Program-made: the position numbers and the translations under genes
Notes under the pieces: model-generated
What the model was told of the DNA's origin: nothing
Seen by the model: only the letters and a program-made list of their open reading frames with translations
Databases searched by the model: none
Shown here: positions 27,191 to 37,000 of the stretch, one piece after another
Numbering within the stretch: the first letter of the stretch is position 1
How the letters are laid out: each line of letters opens with the position of its first letter
NCBI RefSeq assembly: GCF_000176015.1
Contig: NZ_ACYY01000021.1
Span: 1-58,175, forward strand
Length of the DNA stretch: 58,175 nucleotides
Source of the DNA: Rhodobacter ferrooxidans
GTDB taxonomy: Bacteria; Pseudomonadota; Alphaproteobacteria; Rhodobacterales; Rhodobacteraceae
Direction of reading: 5' to 3'

Positions 27191-27943
27191 CTATTCGGCT
27201 GCGGCGTTGCGCGGCGGGGTTTCGGGCGCATCGCCCTCGGCCTGCGGTTTGGGTTTGCGGCGCGGCTTGGGGGCTGCGCCTTCGGGGCGCGGCGCCTTGG
27301 CCGGGGCATCGGCGGCAGGCTTGGCGGCCTGTTCGGCGGCCGGGCGCGGCCGCGGCACGCGGTGTTCGAACCGCGGCTTCGGCGCCGGTTCGACGCCGGT
27401 GTCGTCAGCCTCGAAACCGCGGCGCGGCGTCGAGTGACGCGATTCCGGGGTTTCGACCAGGCCGCTGTCGTCGGGGATCAGTTCGAAGGCTTCGGGCTGG
27501 CGCAGGTAGGGTTGGTCGCCGTCGCGGTCGTCCCGCTCGGGGCGCTGGTCGTTGCGGTCGTTGCGCTGATCGTTGCGCTGCTGGTCGGGGCGATAGTCGC
27601 CACGGTCCTGGCGGTCGCGCTGCTGGTTCTGGTTCGGGTTGCCCTGCTGCTGCGGCTGTTGCTGCTGCGGCTGGCGCTGTTCCTGTTCGGCGGCCAGTTC
27701 GCGCTGCGCTTCGGCCAGCATGCGGGTGTAATGCTCGGCATGCTGGTTGAAGTTTTCCGCCGCAACCCGGTCGTTGGAAAGCTGTGCGTCGCGCGCCAGG
27801 AACAGGTATTTCTCGATGATCTGCTGTGGCGTGCCGCGGACCTTGCCATCGGGACCGGAGCTGTCGAACACGCGGTTGACAATATTGCCAATGGTGCGCG
27901 GGCGGTTCGATTTCGAACGCGAACGGGACTTGGAGGATCTCAT
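27191..27943 (-). CDS. DUF4167 domain-containing protein
   Basis: The 250-residue protein has a basic N-terminus (RSSKSRSRSKSNRPR) and a conserved DUF4167 core (about 15-75: NIVNRVFDSSGPDGKVRGTP, KYLFLARDAQLSNDRVAAEN). A long low-complexity tail follows, rich in Gln, Asn, Arg and Asp, then Pro/Ala/Lys. The tail is predicted to be disordered. Basic and RNA-binding-like character is visible, but function is not established. The ATG at 27943 has AAGGA upstream. Placement beside prmC-prfA is usual in this group. Confidence 0.9.
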   Translation of the reverse strand: MRSSKSRSRSKSNRPRTIGNIVNRVFDSSGPDGKVRGTPQQIIEKYLFLARDAQLSNDRVAAENFNQHAEHYTRMLAEAQRELAAEQEQRQPQQQQPQQQGNPNQNQQRDRQDRGDYRPDQQRNDQRNDRNDQRPERDDRDGDQPYLRQPEAFELIPDDSGLVETPESRHSTPRRGFEADDTGVEPAPKPRFEHRVPRPRPAAEQAAKPAADAPAKAPRPEGAAPKPRRKPKPQAEGDAPETPPRNAAAE

Positions 27944-27956
27944 ATTGTCCTTGTAT

Positions 27957-27970
27957 CCAGATTGATCTGG
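27957..27970. other. Short palindrome in the DUF4167 leader; rest of 248-bp gap unassigned
   Basis: CCAGAT-TG-ATCTGG sits 14 bp upstream of the DUF4167 start and could form a small 5'-UTR hairpin. In the rest of the gap from 27971 to 28191 I see no RNA gene, convincing promoter or terminator. Confidence 0.35.
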
Positions 27971-28191
27971 CTTAGCCCGAACACCTGCCGCTTGTTGGCG
28001 TTGCACCCAACCGGGGCGTTTCGTGCATTTTTGGCTTGAACATGCAGGGAACGGTGGAATGCCATCCGCCTGTCATGTGGGCCTGAGTAATCACGCAAGC
28101 GCGGCGCTGACAAGATGATTCTGGCAAACTGCACCGGATTTGCTGGATTTTTCAGCGGAAAACGGCGGTTTGTGGCCTTTTTCCCGCAAGG

Positions 28192-29046
28192 TCAGGCGAT
28201 TTGCCGCACCGATCCGGCCTGGGCCGAGATCACGCGGTCGCGGCCGTCGAGGTCGGGCAGAACCCGGATGTCGGGCAGCCCGCAAGCGCGGAAAAGACCG
28301 GAAACGGCCTGGGCCTGGGTGGGGCCGATCTCGACCAGCAGCCGTCCACCGGGGGCAAGGTGCGGTGCCACCCCGGCAGCAATCGCGCGGTAGGCGTCCA
28401 GCCCGTCGCCGCCCGGGGTCAGCGCCAGGTGCGGCTCCCACAGCCGCACTTCGGGGGCAAGGGCGGCCATTTCGGCTTCGGCGATGTAGGGCGGGTTGGC
28501 GACGACCAGGTCGTATTGGCCCGGGACGGCGGTAAGCCAGTCGGACAGCGCGAAGGTCGCGCGGTTGGCGAGGCTCAGGGTTTCGGCATTGGCCTGGGCG
28601 ACGTTCAGCGCGGCGGGGGAGAGGTCGATGCCAAGGCCCGATGCGGCGGGGCGTTCGGCCAGCAGGGTCAGCAGGAGGACGCCCGAGCCGGTGCCAAGGT
28701 CGAGCACCCGTTGGAACGGCTGGGCCAGGGCGGCCGCGATCAGGGATTCGGTTTCGGGGCGGGGGTCGAGCACGTCCTGGGTGACGCGGAAATTGCGGCC
28801 CCAGAACAGCCGATTGCCGGTGATCTGGCTGACCGGCTGGCGTTGGCTGCGGGCGGCGAGGTTGGCGGCCAGCAAGGCGGCGGCGTCGGGGGTCAGCGGG
28901 TCCGCGAGGTGCAGGGTCAGCCGGTCGGGCGGCAGACCCATGGCGTGGGCCAGCAGGTGGCGGGCGTCGCGGGCGGCGTCGGGGATGCCGGCATCGGAAA
29001 GCTGCGCCACGGCGGCGCGCAGGGCTGCTTGCGCAGAGGCGGTCAT
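28192..29046 (-). CDS. prmC: Release factor glutamine N5-methyltransferase
   Basis: The 284-residue SAM enzyme methylates the Gln of the GGQ motif in RF1 and RF2. It shows the N-terminal helical domain, [15 protein letters not shown] (motif I) and the substrate-binding NPPY in [10 protein letters not shown]. The start overlaps the prfA stop by 4 nt (ATGA), so the modifier and its substrate are translationally coupled. Confidence 0.96.
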   Translation of the reverse strand: MTASAQAALRAAVAQLSDAGIPDAARDARHLLAHAMGLPPDRLTLHLADPLTPDAAALLAANLAARSQRQPVSQITGNRLFWGRNFRVTQDVLDPRPETESLIAAALAQPFQRVLDLGTGSGVLLLTLLAERPAASGLGIDLSPAALNVAQANAETLSLANRATFALSDWLTAVPGQYDLVVANPPYIAEAEMAALAPEVRLWEPHLALTPGGDGLDAYRAIAAGVAPHLAPGGRLLVEIGPTQAQAVSGLFRACGLPDIRVLPDLDGRDRVISAQAGSVRQIA

Positions 29047-30098
29047 GCCTCCATCTCGGCCAGCTTGTCGGCCTGATCCTGCGCCACCAGCGCGTCGATC
29101 ACGCCGCCCAGATCGCCCGCCATGATCTGCGGCAGCGCATACAGCGTCAGGTTGATGCGGTGGTCGGTCAGGCGGCCTTGCGGAAAGTTGTAGGTGCGGA
29201 TGCGTTCCGAGCGGTCGCCCGAGCCGACCTGCGCCTTGCGGTCGGCGGCGCGGGCGCCATCGACGCGGGCGCGTTCCAGGTCGTAAAGCCGGGCGCGCAG
29301 CACCTGCATCGCCAGATCGCGGTTGCGGTGCTGCGATTTCTGCGCCGAGGTGACGATGATGCCGGTGGGCAGGTGGGTGATCCGCACCGCCGAATCGGTG
29401 GTGTTGACGTGCTGCCCGCCTGCCCCGCTGGCGCGCATGGTGTCGATGCGGATATCCGAAGCCGGGATGTCGAGGTCCACTTCCTCGGCCTCGGGCAGCA
29501 CGGCGACGGTGGCGGCAGAGGTATGCACCCGGCCCTGACTTTCGGTTTCCGGCACCCGCTGCACCCGGTGCACGCCGGATTCGTATTTCAGCTTGGCAAA
29601 GACCCCCGCGCCTTGCACATGCACGGTGACATCGCGGATGCCGCCAAGGTCGCTGTCCTGCTGGTCGATGATCTCGAAGCGCCAGCCCTGGGATTCGGCG
29701 TAGCGTTGATACATCCGCAAGAGATCAGCGGCGAACAGGGCGGCTTCGTCGCCCCCCGTTCCGGGACGAATTTCAAGGATGGCCGGGCGGGCGTCGGCGG
29801 CGTCTTTCGGCAGCAGGGCAAGGCGCAGCGCCTGTTCCAGTTCCGGGATGCGGGCCTTGAGGCTGGGCAGTTCCTCCTCGGCCAGAGGGCGCATTTCGGG
29901 GTCGGCCAGCAGCGCCTCGGCCTGCGCCAGATCGTCGAGCGCGCGGCGATAGGCACTGATCTCGGCCACCACCGGTTTCAGGTCGGTATATTCGCGGCTG
30001 AGGGAGGCTATTTCGGCATGGCCCGCACCAGCGGCCAGCTTCGCTTCGAGAAACTCGAAGCGGCGGCTGATCTGGTCGAGTTTTTCCATCGGCACCAT
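29043..30098 (-). CDS. prfA: Peptide chain release factor 1
   Basis: The 351-residue RF1 recognises UAG and UAA. The GGQ loop ([20 protein letters not shown]) that triggers hydrolysis and the [18 protein letters not shown] segment of the recognition domain are clear. I used the ATG at 30098; the ATG at 30089 is close and a longer frame runs into the upstream repeat. It is the first gene of prfA-prmC. Confidence 0.96.
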   Translation of the reverse strand: MVPMEKLDQISRRFEFLEAKLAAGAGHAEIASLSREYTDLKPVVAEISAYRRALDDLAQAEALLADPEMRPLAEEELPSLKARIPELEQALRLALLPKDAADARPAILEIRPGTGGDEAALFAADLLRMYQRYAESQGWRFEIIDQQDSDLGGIRDVTVHVQGAGVFAKLKYESGVHRVQRVPETESQGRVHTSAATVAVLPEAEEVDLDIPASDIRIDTMRASGAGGQHVNTTDSAVRITHLPTGIIVTSAQKSQHRNRDLAMQVLRARLYDLERARVDGARAADRKAQVGSGDRSERIRTYNFPQGRLTDHRINLTLYALPQIMAGDLGGVIDALVAQDQADKLAEMEA

Positions 30099-30141
30099 GC
30101 GGGCGGTTTGGCCTATGGTGCGCGGTGGGTCAAGGGCAGGA

Positions 30142-30182
30142 CCGGGGGGTTTCACACCCCCCGGACCCCCTGTGGGATATTT
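30142..30182. repeat. Intergenic repeat, family B copy 2
   Basis: CCGGGGGGT and ACCCCCCGG form a 9-bp hairpin (30143-30161), followed by CCCCCTGTGGGATATTT and the GTGCAAAGGTGAA tail shared with family A. It lies between the DUF1499 stop and the prfA start and is an inverted near-copy of 28-64. On the minus strand it follows the DUF1499 gene and could attenuate read-through into prfA. Confidence 0.7.
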
Positions 30183-30200
30183 GTGCAAAGGTGAATGGGA

Positions 30201-30653
30201 TCAGGGTTGAAGTTGGGCCAGCCAGTTTTCCACCCGGGCCTGGTTCACGCCCATGTCGGAATAGCCGAAACGGGCGCGGGCGAAGAGGGTCAGTTCCGAG
30301 CCGGTGGCGGTGGGGGTGAGTTTGACGGAGGTGAAATCCGGAAAGCCCCAGAGTTTGGAGCGGGTGATGTAGGTGGTGAACAGCCCCTCGCCGGCGAGTT
30401 TCGTCGTGCCGGGGCTGGCCAAAGCGATGGCGTCGAGTTTGGCGGCGGCCTGATCGGGCGGCAGGGTCAGTTGCACGGGTGCGGCGTCGCCGTTGGCCGC
30501 GACCAGCCAGTTGTTCGGCTTGTCGGGTTTCACTGCGGTGGTGGGATCGGTGTGCCAGGCGGCGGCATCGGTCGGCAGCAGGCGCACCGCGGCGAAGGCG
30601 GCGACGAGGGCGATCAGGGCAAGGATCAGCAGCGTGGACATGAGGCGTTTCAT
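30201..30653 (-). CDS. DUF1499 domain-containing protein
   Basis: The 150-residue protein has an N-terminal membrane anchor or signal segment (STLLILALIALVAAFAAVRLL) and a DUF1499 domain with the typical TTYITRSKLWGFPDFTSVKL region. Function of the family is unknown. The start overlaps the speB stop by 4 nt (ATGA). It probably faces the periplasm. Confidence 0.88.
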   Translation of the reverse strand: MKRLMSTLLILALIALVAAFAAVRLLPTDAAAWHTDPTTAVKPDKPNNWLVAANGDAAPVQLTLPPDQAAAKLDAIALASPGTTKLAGEGLFTTYITRSKLWGFPDFTSVKLTPTATGSELTLFARARFGYSDMGVNQARVENWLAQLQP

Positions 30654-31615
30654 TCTTTCCGGCGGCTCCAGTGATAAAGGCAGATCAACTCGTGGGCGAC
30701 ATGCGCCGCAGCAATCGCGGTGGCGCCGGTGGTGTCATAGGGCGGCGACACCTCGACCACATCGCCGCCGACCAGATGCACACCGGCCAGATCGCGCAAC
30801 ATAGCCGCCGCCTGCCACGAGGCAAGGCCACCCCAGACCGGCGTGCCGGTGCCGGGGGCGAAAGCGGGGTCGAGCGCGTCGATATCGAAGGTGAGGTAGG
30901 TGGGGTTCGCCCCGACGATGGCGCGGGCCTTGGCGACGGCGGCTTTGGTGCCATGTTCATGCACGTCGCGGGCGTCGATCACATTCATGCCAAGGTAGTC
31001 GTCGCAATGGGTGCGGATGCCGATCTGCACGCTTCGGGCGGGGTCCACCAGGCCCAGCTTCACCGCTTTATACATCATGGTGCCGTGGTCGATGCGCGAG
31101 AAGTCGTCGTCCTGCCACAGGTCGGAATGGGCGTCGAAATGGATCACCGACAGCGGGCCGAATTTCTCGGCATAGGCTTTCAGGATCGGCAGGGTGATGT
31201 AGTGGTCGCCGCCCAGGGCGATGCTGCCTGCCCCGGCGGCCAGGATGTTGCGGATATGGGCGGTCAGGGCGTCGGGGAAATCGGCAACCTTGGCATAGTC
31301 GAAGGCCAGATCGCCGTAGTCGATGATGTTCAGCTCTTCCAAGGGGTTGGTGGGCCAGCCGTAGGGCGGATCGTAGGGTTGCAGGGCGCTTGCCTCGCGG
31401 ATGGCGCGGGGGCCGAAGCGGGCGCCGGTGCGGTGCGTCACCGCCTGATCGAAGGGCACGCCGGTGATCGCGAGGTCAACCCCGGTCAGGTCCTTGGTAT
31501 AGGTCCGGCGCAGGAACGAGGTGGCGCCGCCGAAGGCATTCTCGAAGGCAAGGCCGCGCAGTCCCTTGCGGGTGAAAGCAGTATCGACCTGCGATTTCGC
31601 GTCTTCCAGTGCCAT
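30650..31615 (-). CDS. speB: Agmatinase / ureohydrolase family protein
   Basis: The 321-residue di-manganese ureohydrolase has metal-binding motifs GGDHYITLP, FDAHSDLW and FDIDALDPAFAPGTGTP. Agmatinase converts agmatine to putrescine and urea. Related guanidino acid hydrolases share these motifs, so substrate is not certain. It is distinct from the arginase at 41329. It is coupled to the DUF1499 gene downstream. Confidence 0.92.
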   Translation of the reverse strand: MALEDAKSQVDTAFTRKGLRGLAFENAFGGATSFLRRTYTKDLTGVDLAITGVPFDQAVTHRTGARFGPRAIREASALQPYDPPYGWPTNPLEELNIIDYGDLAFDYAKVADFPDALTAHIRNILAAGAGSIALGGDHYITLPILKAYAEKFGPLSVIHFDAHSDLWQDDDFSRIDHGTMMYKAVKLGLVDPARSVQIGIRTHCDDYLGMNVIDARDVHEHGTKAAVAKARAIVGANPTYLTFDIDALDPAFAPGTGTPVWGGLASWQAAAMLRDLAGVHLVGGDVVEVSPPYDTTGATAIAAAHVAHELICLYHWSRRKE

Positions 31616-31792
31616 AGGTCAGGGTTCCCCTTGCTGGTGCGGATCGTTGGCGACCTGCCCGATCGCTTTTCCGATTCCGCAAGGCAAAAGTCCAGCACCG
31701 GCGGTGCCGACGCCAAAGACGCACCGCTACCCGCCGGACCGGCGTGACAGGCGAGCCTCGGCCAGAAGCCGAAACCCGCCTGCCCCGACTGC

Positions 31793-33817
31793 CTATTTCA
31801 GCGCTTCGGCCCGCGCAGCAATCACCTTTTCCGCCTCGCGGCCTTCAACTTCGCGCAGATGATCGAACACCGTCTCGAAGAACCCCACGCCCAGACTTTG
31901 CGAGCGCAGGTCAATGATCAGATCGGCGGTTTCGGATTGCGGCATCACCGCCTGCACTTCGTCCCAGCCCTGCCAGCCGTCCTTGGCGTCATAGCCCAGA
32001 AGCTGGCCGCGACGGCTGTTGACGATGCGCTGGACCTTGGGGGTGAACTCGGTCGGCACCGATACCGTGACCCGCACGATCGGCTCCAGCAGCACCGGGC
32101 CGCAATTGGCCATCGCCTCGGTCATCGCCTTGGCGGCCGCCTTCTGGAAAGCCATGTCAGAGCTGTCAACGGCATGAAAGCCGCCGTCGGTCAGCGACAC
32201 CGCGACATCGACCACCTCGAACCCCAGCGGACCACGGGCCAGATAGGCCATGACGCCCTTTTCCACCGCCGGGATGTATTGCCGCGGCACCACGCCGCCG
32301 GTGATGCGGTCGTCAAAGCGGATGCCCTCGCCGCGCGGCAGCGGCGTGATTTCCAGATGCACATCGGCAAACTCGCCATGGCCGCCTGACTGCTTCTTGT
32401 GCCGCGAATGTTGCGAGGCCGGGCGGGTGATGGTTTCCTTGTAGGGCAGCGACGGGGCGTGGTGCGATACCTGCAACCCGTAATCGCCCTTCAGCCGCGA
32501 GATGGCGATCTGCAACTGCATCTCGCCCTGCCCGCCAAGCACCAGTTCGCCCGAGCCCGCATCCAGCGACGAGGTCAGCGACGGGTCTTCTTCCGACAGC
32601 CGCGCCAGTGCTGCGGCAAGCTTCACCTCGTCCGATTGCCGCTCGGCGCGGATGGCATGGGCGAAATGCGGTGCGGGTGGCACCGGCCACTTCGCCGCCA
32701 GCACGCCATGCTCGCCCAGCAACTCGCCGGTGGCGGCGGTGGCCATCCGCCCCAGCACCACCACTTCGCCCGCCACCGCCGTTTTCCGGGCGGTGATCTT
32801 CTTGCCCAGCGGCGAGCCGATGCTGCCCAGCCGGTCGTTGCCAAGCGGCATGCCGTCGCGCAGATCGCCCGCCCAGACCCGCGCCAAGGACATCTTGCCC
32901 GATTGGCCGGCATAGACCGTCTTGAACACCTGCGCCTGCGTGCCGCCCGCCGGGTCGATGCCCAGCCGCTGCGCGGTGACAGCCACCCCCGGCGCTTCGT
33001 GGCGCAGGGCTTTCCACAGCCGGGTGATGCCGTTTTCCTGCTCGGCAGAGCCGAAGAACACCGGCACGATCAGATCCTGTTGCAGGTCGCGCACCAGATT
33101 GGCGTAGATCTCGTCGGTCGATGGCACGGTGTCTTCCAGCAGTTCGCCCATCAGCGTGTCGTCAAAGTCCGCCAGCGATTCCAGCATCTTGCTGCGCGAA
33201 GTTGATTCGTCCTGCTTCAGGCGTTCCGGCAGGCTGATCAGGTCCGAGGGTTTGTGCGGGTTCCAGCGCCAGGCGCGTTCGCTGACCAGATCAATCAGGC
33301 CGGTGATCTTGCCGGTCTCGTCGCGCAGCGGAATTTCGCGCAGCACCAGCGGGCGGCTTGATACCGTCTGCAACGCCTCGAAGGTGGCGCGCACCGAGGC
33401 TTCGGCCTGATCCATCTTGTTGATATACAGCAGGTGCGGGATCTTGTGGTCATCGACGAATTTCAGGATGGGCGACAGCGCCACCGCGCGTTCCGGCACC
33501 GGCTCGCAGACCACCACCACCACATCGGCCACCATCATGGCGCATTTCGCCTCGTAGGCCAGTTCCACCGAACCGGGGCAATCAATCAGCGCCCAGGGCT
33601 CGCCCATGAAGTCGATGCTGGCCACCGACAATTCGGTGCTCATCGCGCGTGCCCGCGCTTCGGTTGCGCCATCTCCGACGGTGTTGCCCTCCCGCACGGT
33701 GCCGCGCCGGTCAACGGCACCGACGGCAAACAGCAGGTCTTCGAACAGGGTCGTCTTGCCGCTGGTATAGGTTCCCACCAGGGCGGCGCAGCGCGGTCCC
33801 GAAACAGTGTTGCTCAT
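31793..33817 (-). CDS. EF-G-like translational GTPase with divergent G domain
   Basis: The roughly 674-residue protein has the full EF-G domain order: G domain with P-loop GTYTSGKTTL, G3 DCPGSVEL and G4 NKMD, then beta-barrel domain II, domain III (ARLSEEDPSL, LGGQGEMQLQ), domain IV (GEFADVHLEI) and domain V (TPKVQRIVNSRRGQLLGYD). Canonical EF-G has DTPGH at G3; here the catalytic His position is Ser. It is therefore a paralogue (FusA2-like), not the housekeeping factor. ATG 33817 fits the GGA spacing better than 33823. Confidence 0.88.
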   Translation of the reverse strand: MSNTVSGPRCAALVGTYTSGKTTLFEDLLFAVGAVDRRGTVREGNTVGDGATEARARAMSTELSVASIDFMGEPWALIDCPGSVELAYEAKCAMMVADVVVVVCEPVPERAVALSPILKFVDDHKIPHLLYINKMDQAEASVRATFEALQTVSSRPLVLREIPLRDETGKITGLIDLVSERAWRWNPHKPSDLISLPERLKQDESTSRSKMLESLADFDDTLMGELLEDTVPSTDEIYANLVRDLQQDLIVPVFFGSAEQENGITRLWKALRHEAPGVAVTAQRLGIDPAGGTQAQVFKTVYAGQSGKMSLARVWAGDLRDGMPLGNDRLGSIGSPLGKKITARKTAVAGEVVVLGRMATAATGELLGEHGVLAAKWPVPPAPHFAHAIRAERQSDEVKLAAALARLSEEDPSLTSSLDAGSGELVLGGQGEMQLQIAISRLKGDYGLQVSHHAPSLPYKETITRPASQHSRHKKQSGGHGEFADVHLEITPLPRGEGIRFDDRITGGVVPRQYIPAVEKGVMAYLARGPLGFEVVDVAVSLTDGGFHAVDSSDMAFQKAAAKAMTEAMANCGPVLLEPIVRVTVSVPTEFTPKVQRIVNSRRGQLLGYDAKDGWQGWDEVQAVMPQSETADLIIDLRSQSLGVGFFETVFDHLREVEGREAEKVIAARAEALK

Positions 33818-34001
33818 TTCCATATTCCAATCAGAGAAGCCATCCGCCCCCGGCCGTCATCCCGCTGCCCTGCCTCTGCGAAAGGCTGCTTCAGCCAACG
33901 GGATGCCGCTCGATCACGGCTTTGTCAGTGTCACCTGCGGTGAACCTGTCATTGAACGGTTTGGCGCTGCCATGACTTGAATCAAGCCGGGAACCGGGTT
34001 T

Positions 34002-34035
34002 GCGGGCGACAGGGTTGGCTGGACCTGTCGCCCGC
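34002..34035 (-). terminator. Hairpin downstream of the RTX gene
   Basis: GCGGGCGACAGG (34002-34013) and CCTGTCGCCCGC (34024-34035) form a perfect 12-bp stem with a 10-nt loop, 5 bp past the RTX stop. On the minus strand it is followed by AAACCC, not a T-run, so termination may be factor-assisted. I see nothing further of note in 33824-34001. Confidence 0.6.
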
Positions 34036-34039
34036 TGGA

Positions 34040-37000
34040 TCAAAGCACGAAGAAATCGGCCTCGGTCAGCGCCAGCCCGGTGCCGAGTGTGGCAAACTGC
34101 ACAGCCACAGCCGCGCCATTGCCGTCGGCATCGAACATCAGCCGCCCGGTGTCGGTTTCGTAGAGGATGCGTTGCAGCGCATCGGTGGCCAGCCCGGTCA
34201 GGTTGGCCGCAAAGGCCGAAGCCGCCAGCCCGCCTGCGGCAAGGCCTGCGAAGCCCGGCCCCCCCACGGCCATCATGTCGTCGATCACGGCAAAGTCGGT
34301 GATGCGGTCGATGTTTCCCACCCCCGGCGCGGTATTGAAGATGAAGATGTCCGCCCCCGCGCCGCCCGACAGGGTATCGTTGCCGATATCCCCCCCCAGA
34401 ATATTGGCCCCGGCATTGCCGTTCACGATGTTGTCCAGAGCATTGCCAGAGCCGTTGATCGCCGCCGTTCCGGTCAGGGTCAGGTATTCCAGATTGGCCG
34501 CCAGCGTGTAGGTGTTGGAACTGGCCACGCGGTCCAGCCCGGCGCCTGCCGCCTCGACGATGCTATCGCCGCCATCGACGACATAGATATCGTCGCCCTG
34601 CCCGCCCGCCATGGTGTCGTTGCCGCCCGCGCCATTCAGGGTGTTGGCCCCGGCATTGCCGTTCAGGATGTTGGAAAGGGCGTTGCCGGTGGCATTGATC
34701 GCCGCTGTCCCGGTCAGCGTCAGGTATTCCAGATTGGCCGCCAGAATGTAAGTGACCGAACTGGCCACCCGGTCAAGACCTGCCCCCACGGCTTCGACCA
34801 GGATATCGCTGCCGTCGGTGACATAGATGTCATCCCCGAGTCCTCCCACCAGGGTGTCCGCGCCGCCCGTGCCGCTGAGGATGTTGGAAGCAGCATTGCC
34901 GGTGATGATGTTATCAAGCGCATTGCCCGAGCCATTGATCGCCGCTGTGCCGGTCAGCACCAGATTTTCGATATTGGCGGCCAGCGCGTAGGTGGCCGAA
35001 CTCAGCACCCGGTCGATGCCCGCACCGACGCCTTCGTTCAGGATATCCCCGCCATCGGTGATATAGGTGTCATTGCCAAGGCCGCCCGCCAGCGTATCGG
35101 TGCCGGTGCCGCCGTTCAGGGTGTTGACCCCGATATTGCCGTTGATGACGTTGTCCAGCGCGTTACCGGTGCCGTTGATATCGGACCGGCCGGTCAGGGT
35201 CAGGTATTCGACATTCGCGGCCAAGGTGTAGCTGCCGGAACTGGCCACCCGGTCCAGCCCCTGTCCGGCCAGTTCCACCAGCTGGTCATCGCCGTTGGTG
35301 ACATAGATATCGTCGCCCAGACCGCCGGTCAGCGTATCGACGCCCAGCGAGGCCCGGGTGCTGGCCGAAAGCGTATCGCCTGCTGCCGAGCCGGTCAGGT
35401 GGGTGGCAAAACCGCTGTTGGTGACCCGCCAGCCGCTGCCCAGGGTGATGGCGGCCAGATTGACCGCCAGGCCGCTGGTGTTGATGTTCGCCACCCCGAA
35501 GTTCGAACTGGCCGCGGTTGCCGTCCAGGCGGCAGCAAGGCTGGCGGTCAGGGTAGCATTGCTGCCCACCGTGACAACGTCGGCCCCGCCAAGCCCGAGA
35601 TCGGTGATCCGGTCGTGCCCGCCGCCCGAGGTGATGACAAAGGTATCCGCCCCGCCGCCGCCGGTCAGTGCGTTGTTGCCGCTGCTGCCCTCCAGCCGGT
35701 CGCCGGCCGCGGTTCCGACCAGATTTTCCACGGCACCCGCACCGCTGCCCAGCACCGTGTCGGTCGAGATCAGGTAGGAAAGCCCATCGAAGTAGTCGAA
35801 ATAGTATTTGTCAACCCGATCCAGGCCGAGGTTGGCGACGATGAAATACTCGCCATTGCCGTAATCGTCGAACATGCCGGAATAGTCGGCGGTGTCGATG
35901 CCCGCGCCGCCGTCCATGTGGTCGTTGCCCTGGCCGCCGAACATCCGGTCATCGCCGTCGTTGCCGTTCAGGCTGTCATCGCCCATATCTTCGTTGCCAC
36001 CCTGAAGGCCCCAGTCGTTGTCGCCCCAAAGGCTGTCATTGCCCGCGCCGCCATCCAGCCCGTCATTGCCGCCGCGGCCCAGCAGGCGGTCATTGCCGTT
36101 GTCGCCCCAGATCGCCGTGCCAAGGATGTTGCCCGAGATCGTGTCGTTGCCGAACGAGCCGACGATCTGGGTGATGCCATCGAAGGTGCACGAACCGGTG
36201 CCCTGGGTGGTGGCAAAGCCGGTGCCGGTGTCGTCGATCACCAGGTTGACCGCCCCGATCTCGCCGTTGTTGAAGGCCAGAATGTCGATGCCGCCGCCGC
36301 CATGCACGATGTCGGTGCCAGAGCCGCCAATCAGATAGTCGTTGCCCAGACCGCCGAACAGCGTGTCATTGCCTTCGCTGCCAAACAAGGTGTCATTGCC
36401 CGAACCGCCCGTCAGCCGGTTGGCATATTGGTTGCCGGTCAGATTGTCGTTGCCGCTGCCGCTTTGCAGATACTCCATCCCGGTGAACGTATCGAAATCC
36501 CCGGTGCCCGAGACCAGAACCGTGCCGCCGCCATTGTAGGACAGGTAAAGACTGAGGTTGGCCGCCATGTCGGAATAGTTCAGCTCGTCGCCGTCGCCAT
36601 CGCCGCCGTTCAGCAGATCGCTGCCGGTGCCGCCGATCAGGGTATCGTCGCCGCCGCCACCCTCCAGCGTGTCGTTGCCGCCACGGCCCGACAGCAGGTC
36701 ATTGCCCCAAAGCCCGTAAATCACGTTGACCCCGGCGGTGCCGAACAACTGGTCGCCGCCCGCATGATCGCTGCCGGTCAGGTTGGCGATCCCGTTGAAC
36801 ACATCGCCCGCGCCTTCACCGACACCGGCCACGGTCCCCTCCAGATCGGCCACCACCGACAGTGCCGCGCGGATATAGGAAACGGTGTCGGTGCCGCCCA
36901 TGCCATTGAAAACATCGGCAAAAACCCCGCCGCCCAGCAGGTTGTCACCGGCATCGCCGTTGAACACCATGCCGGGGCGGTTGAACATCAGGTCATAGCG

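Noticed and set aside
27944-28191. tRNA or other structured RNA in the largest gap
   Set aside because: No T-loop GTTCRA-type signature, cloverleaf or strong hairpin series was found by eye on either strand.
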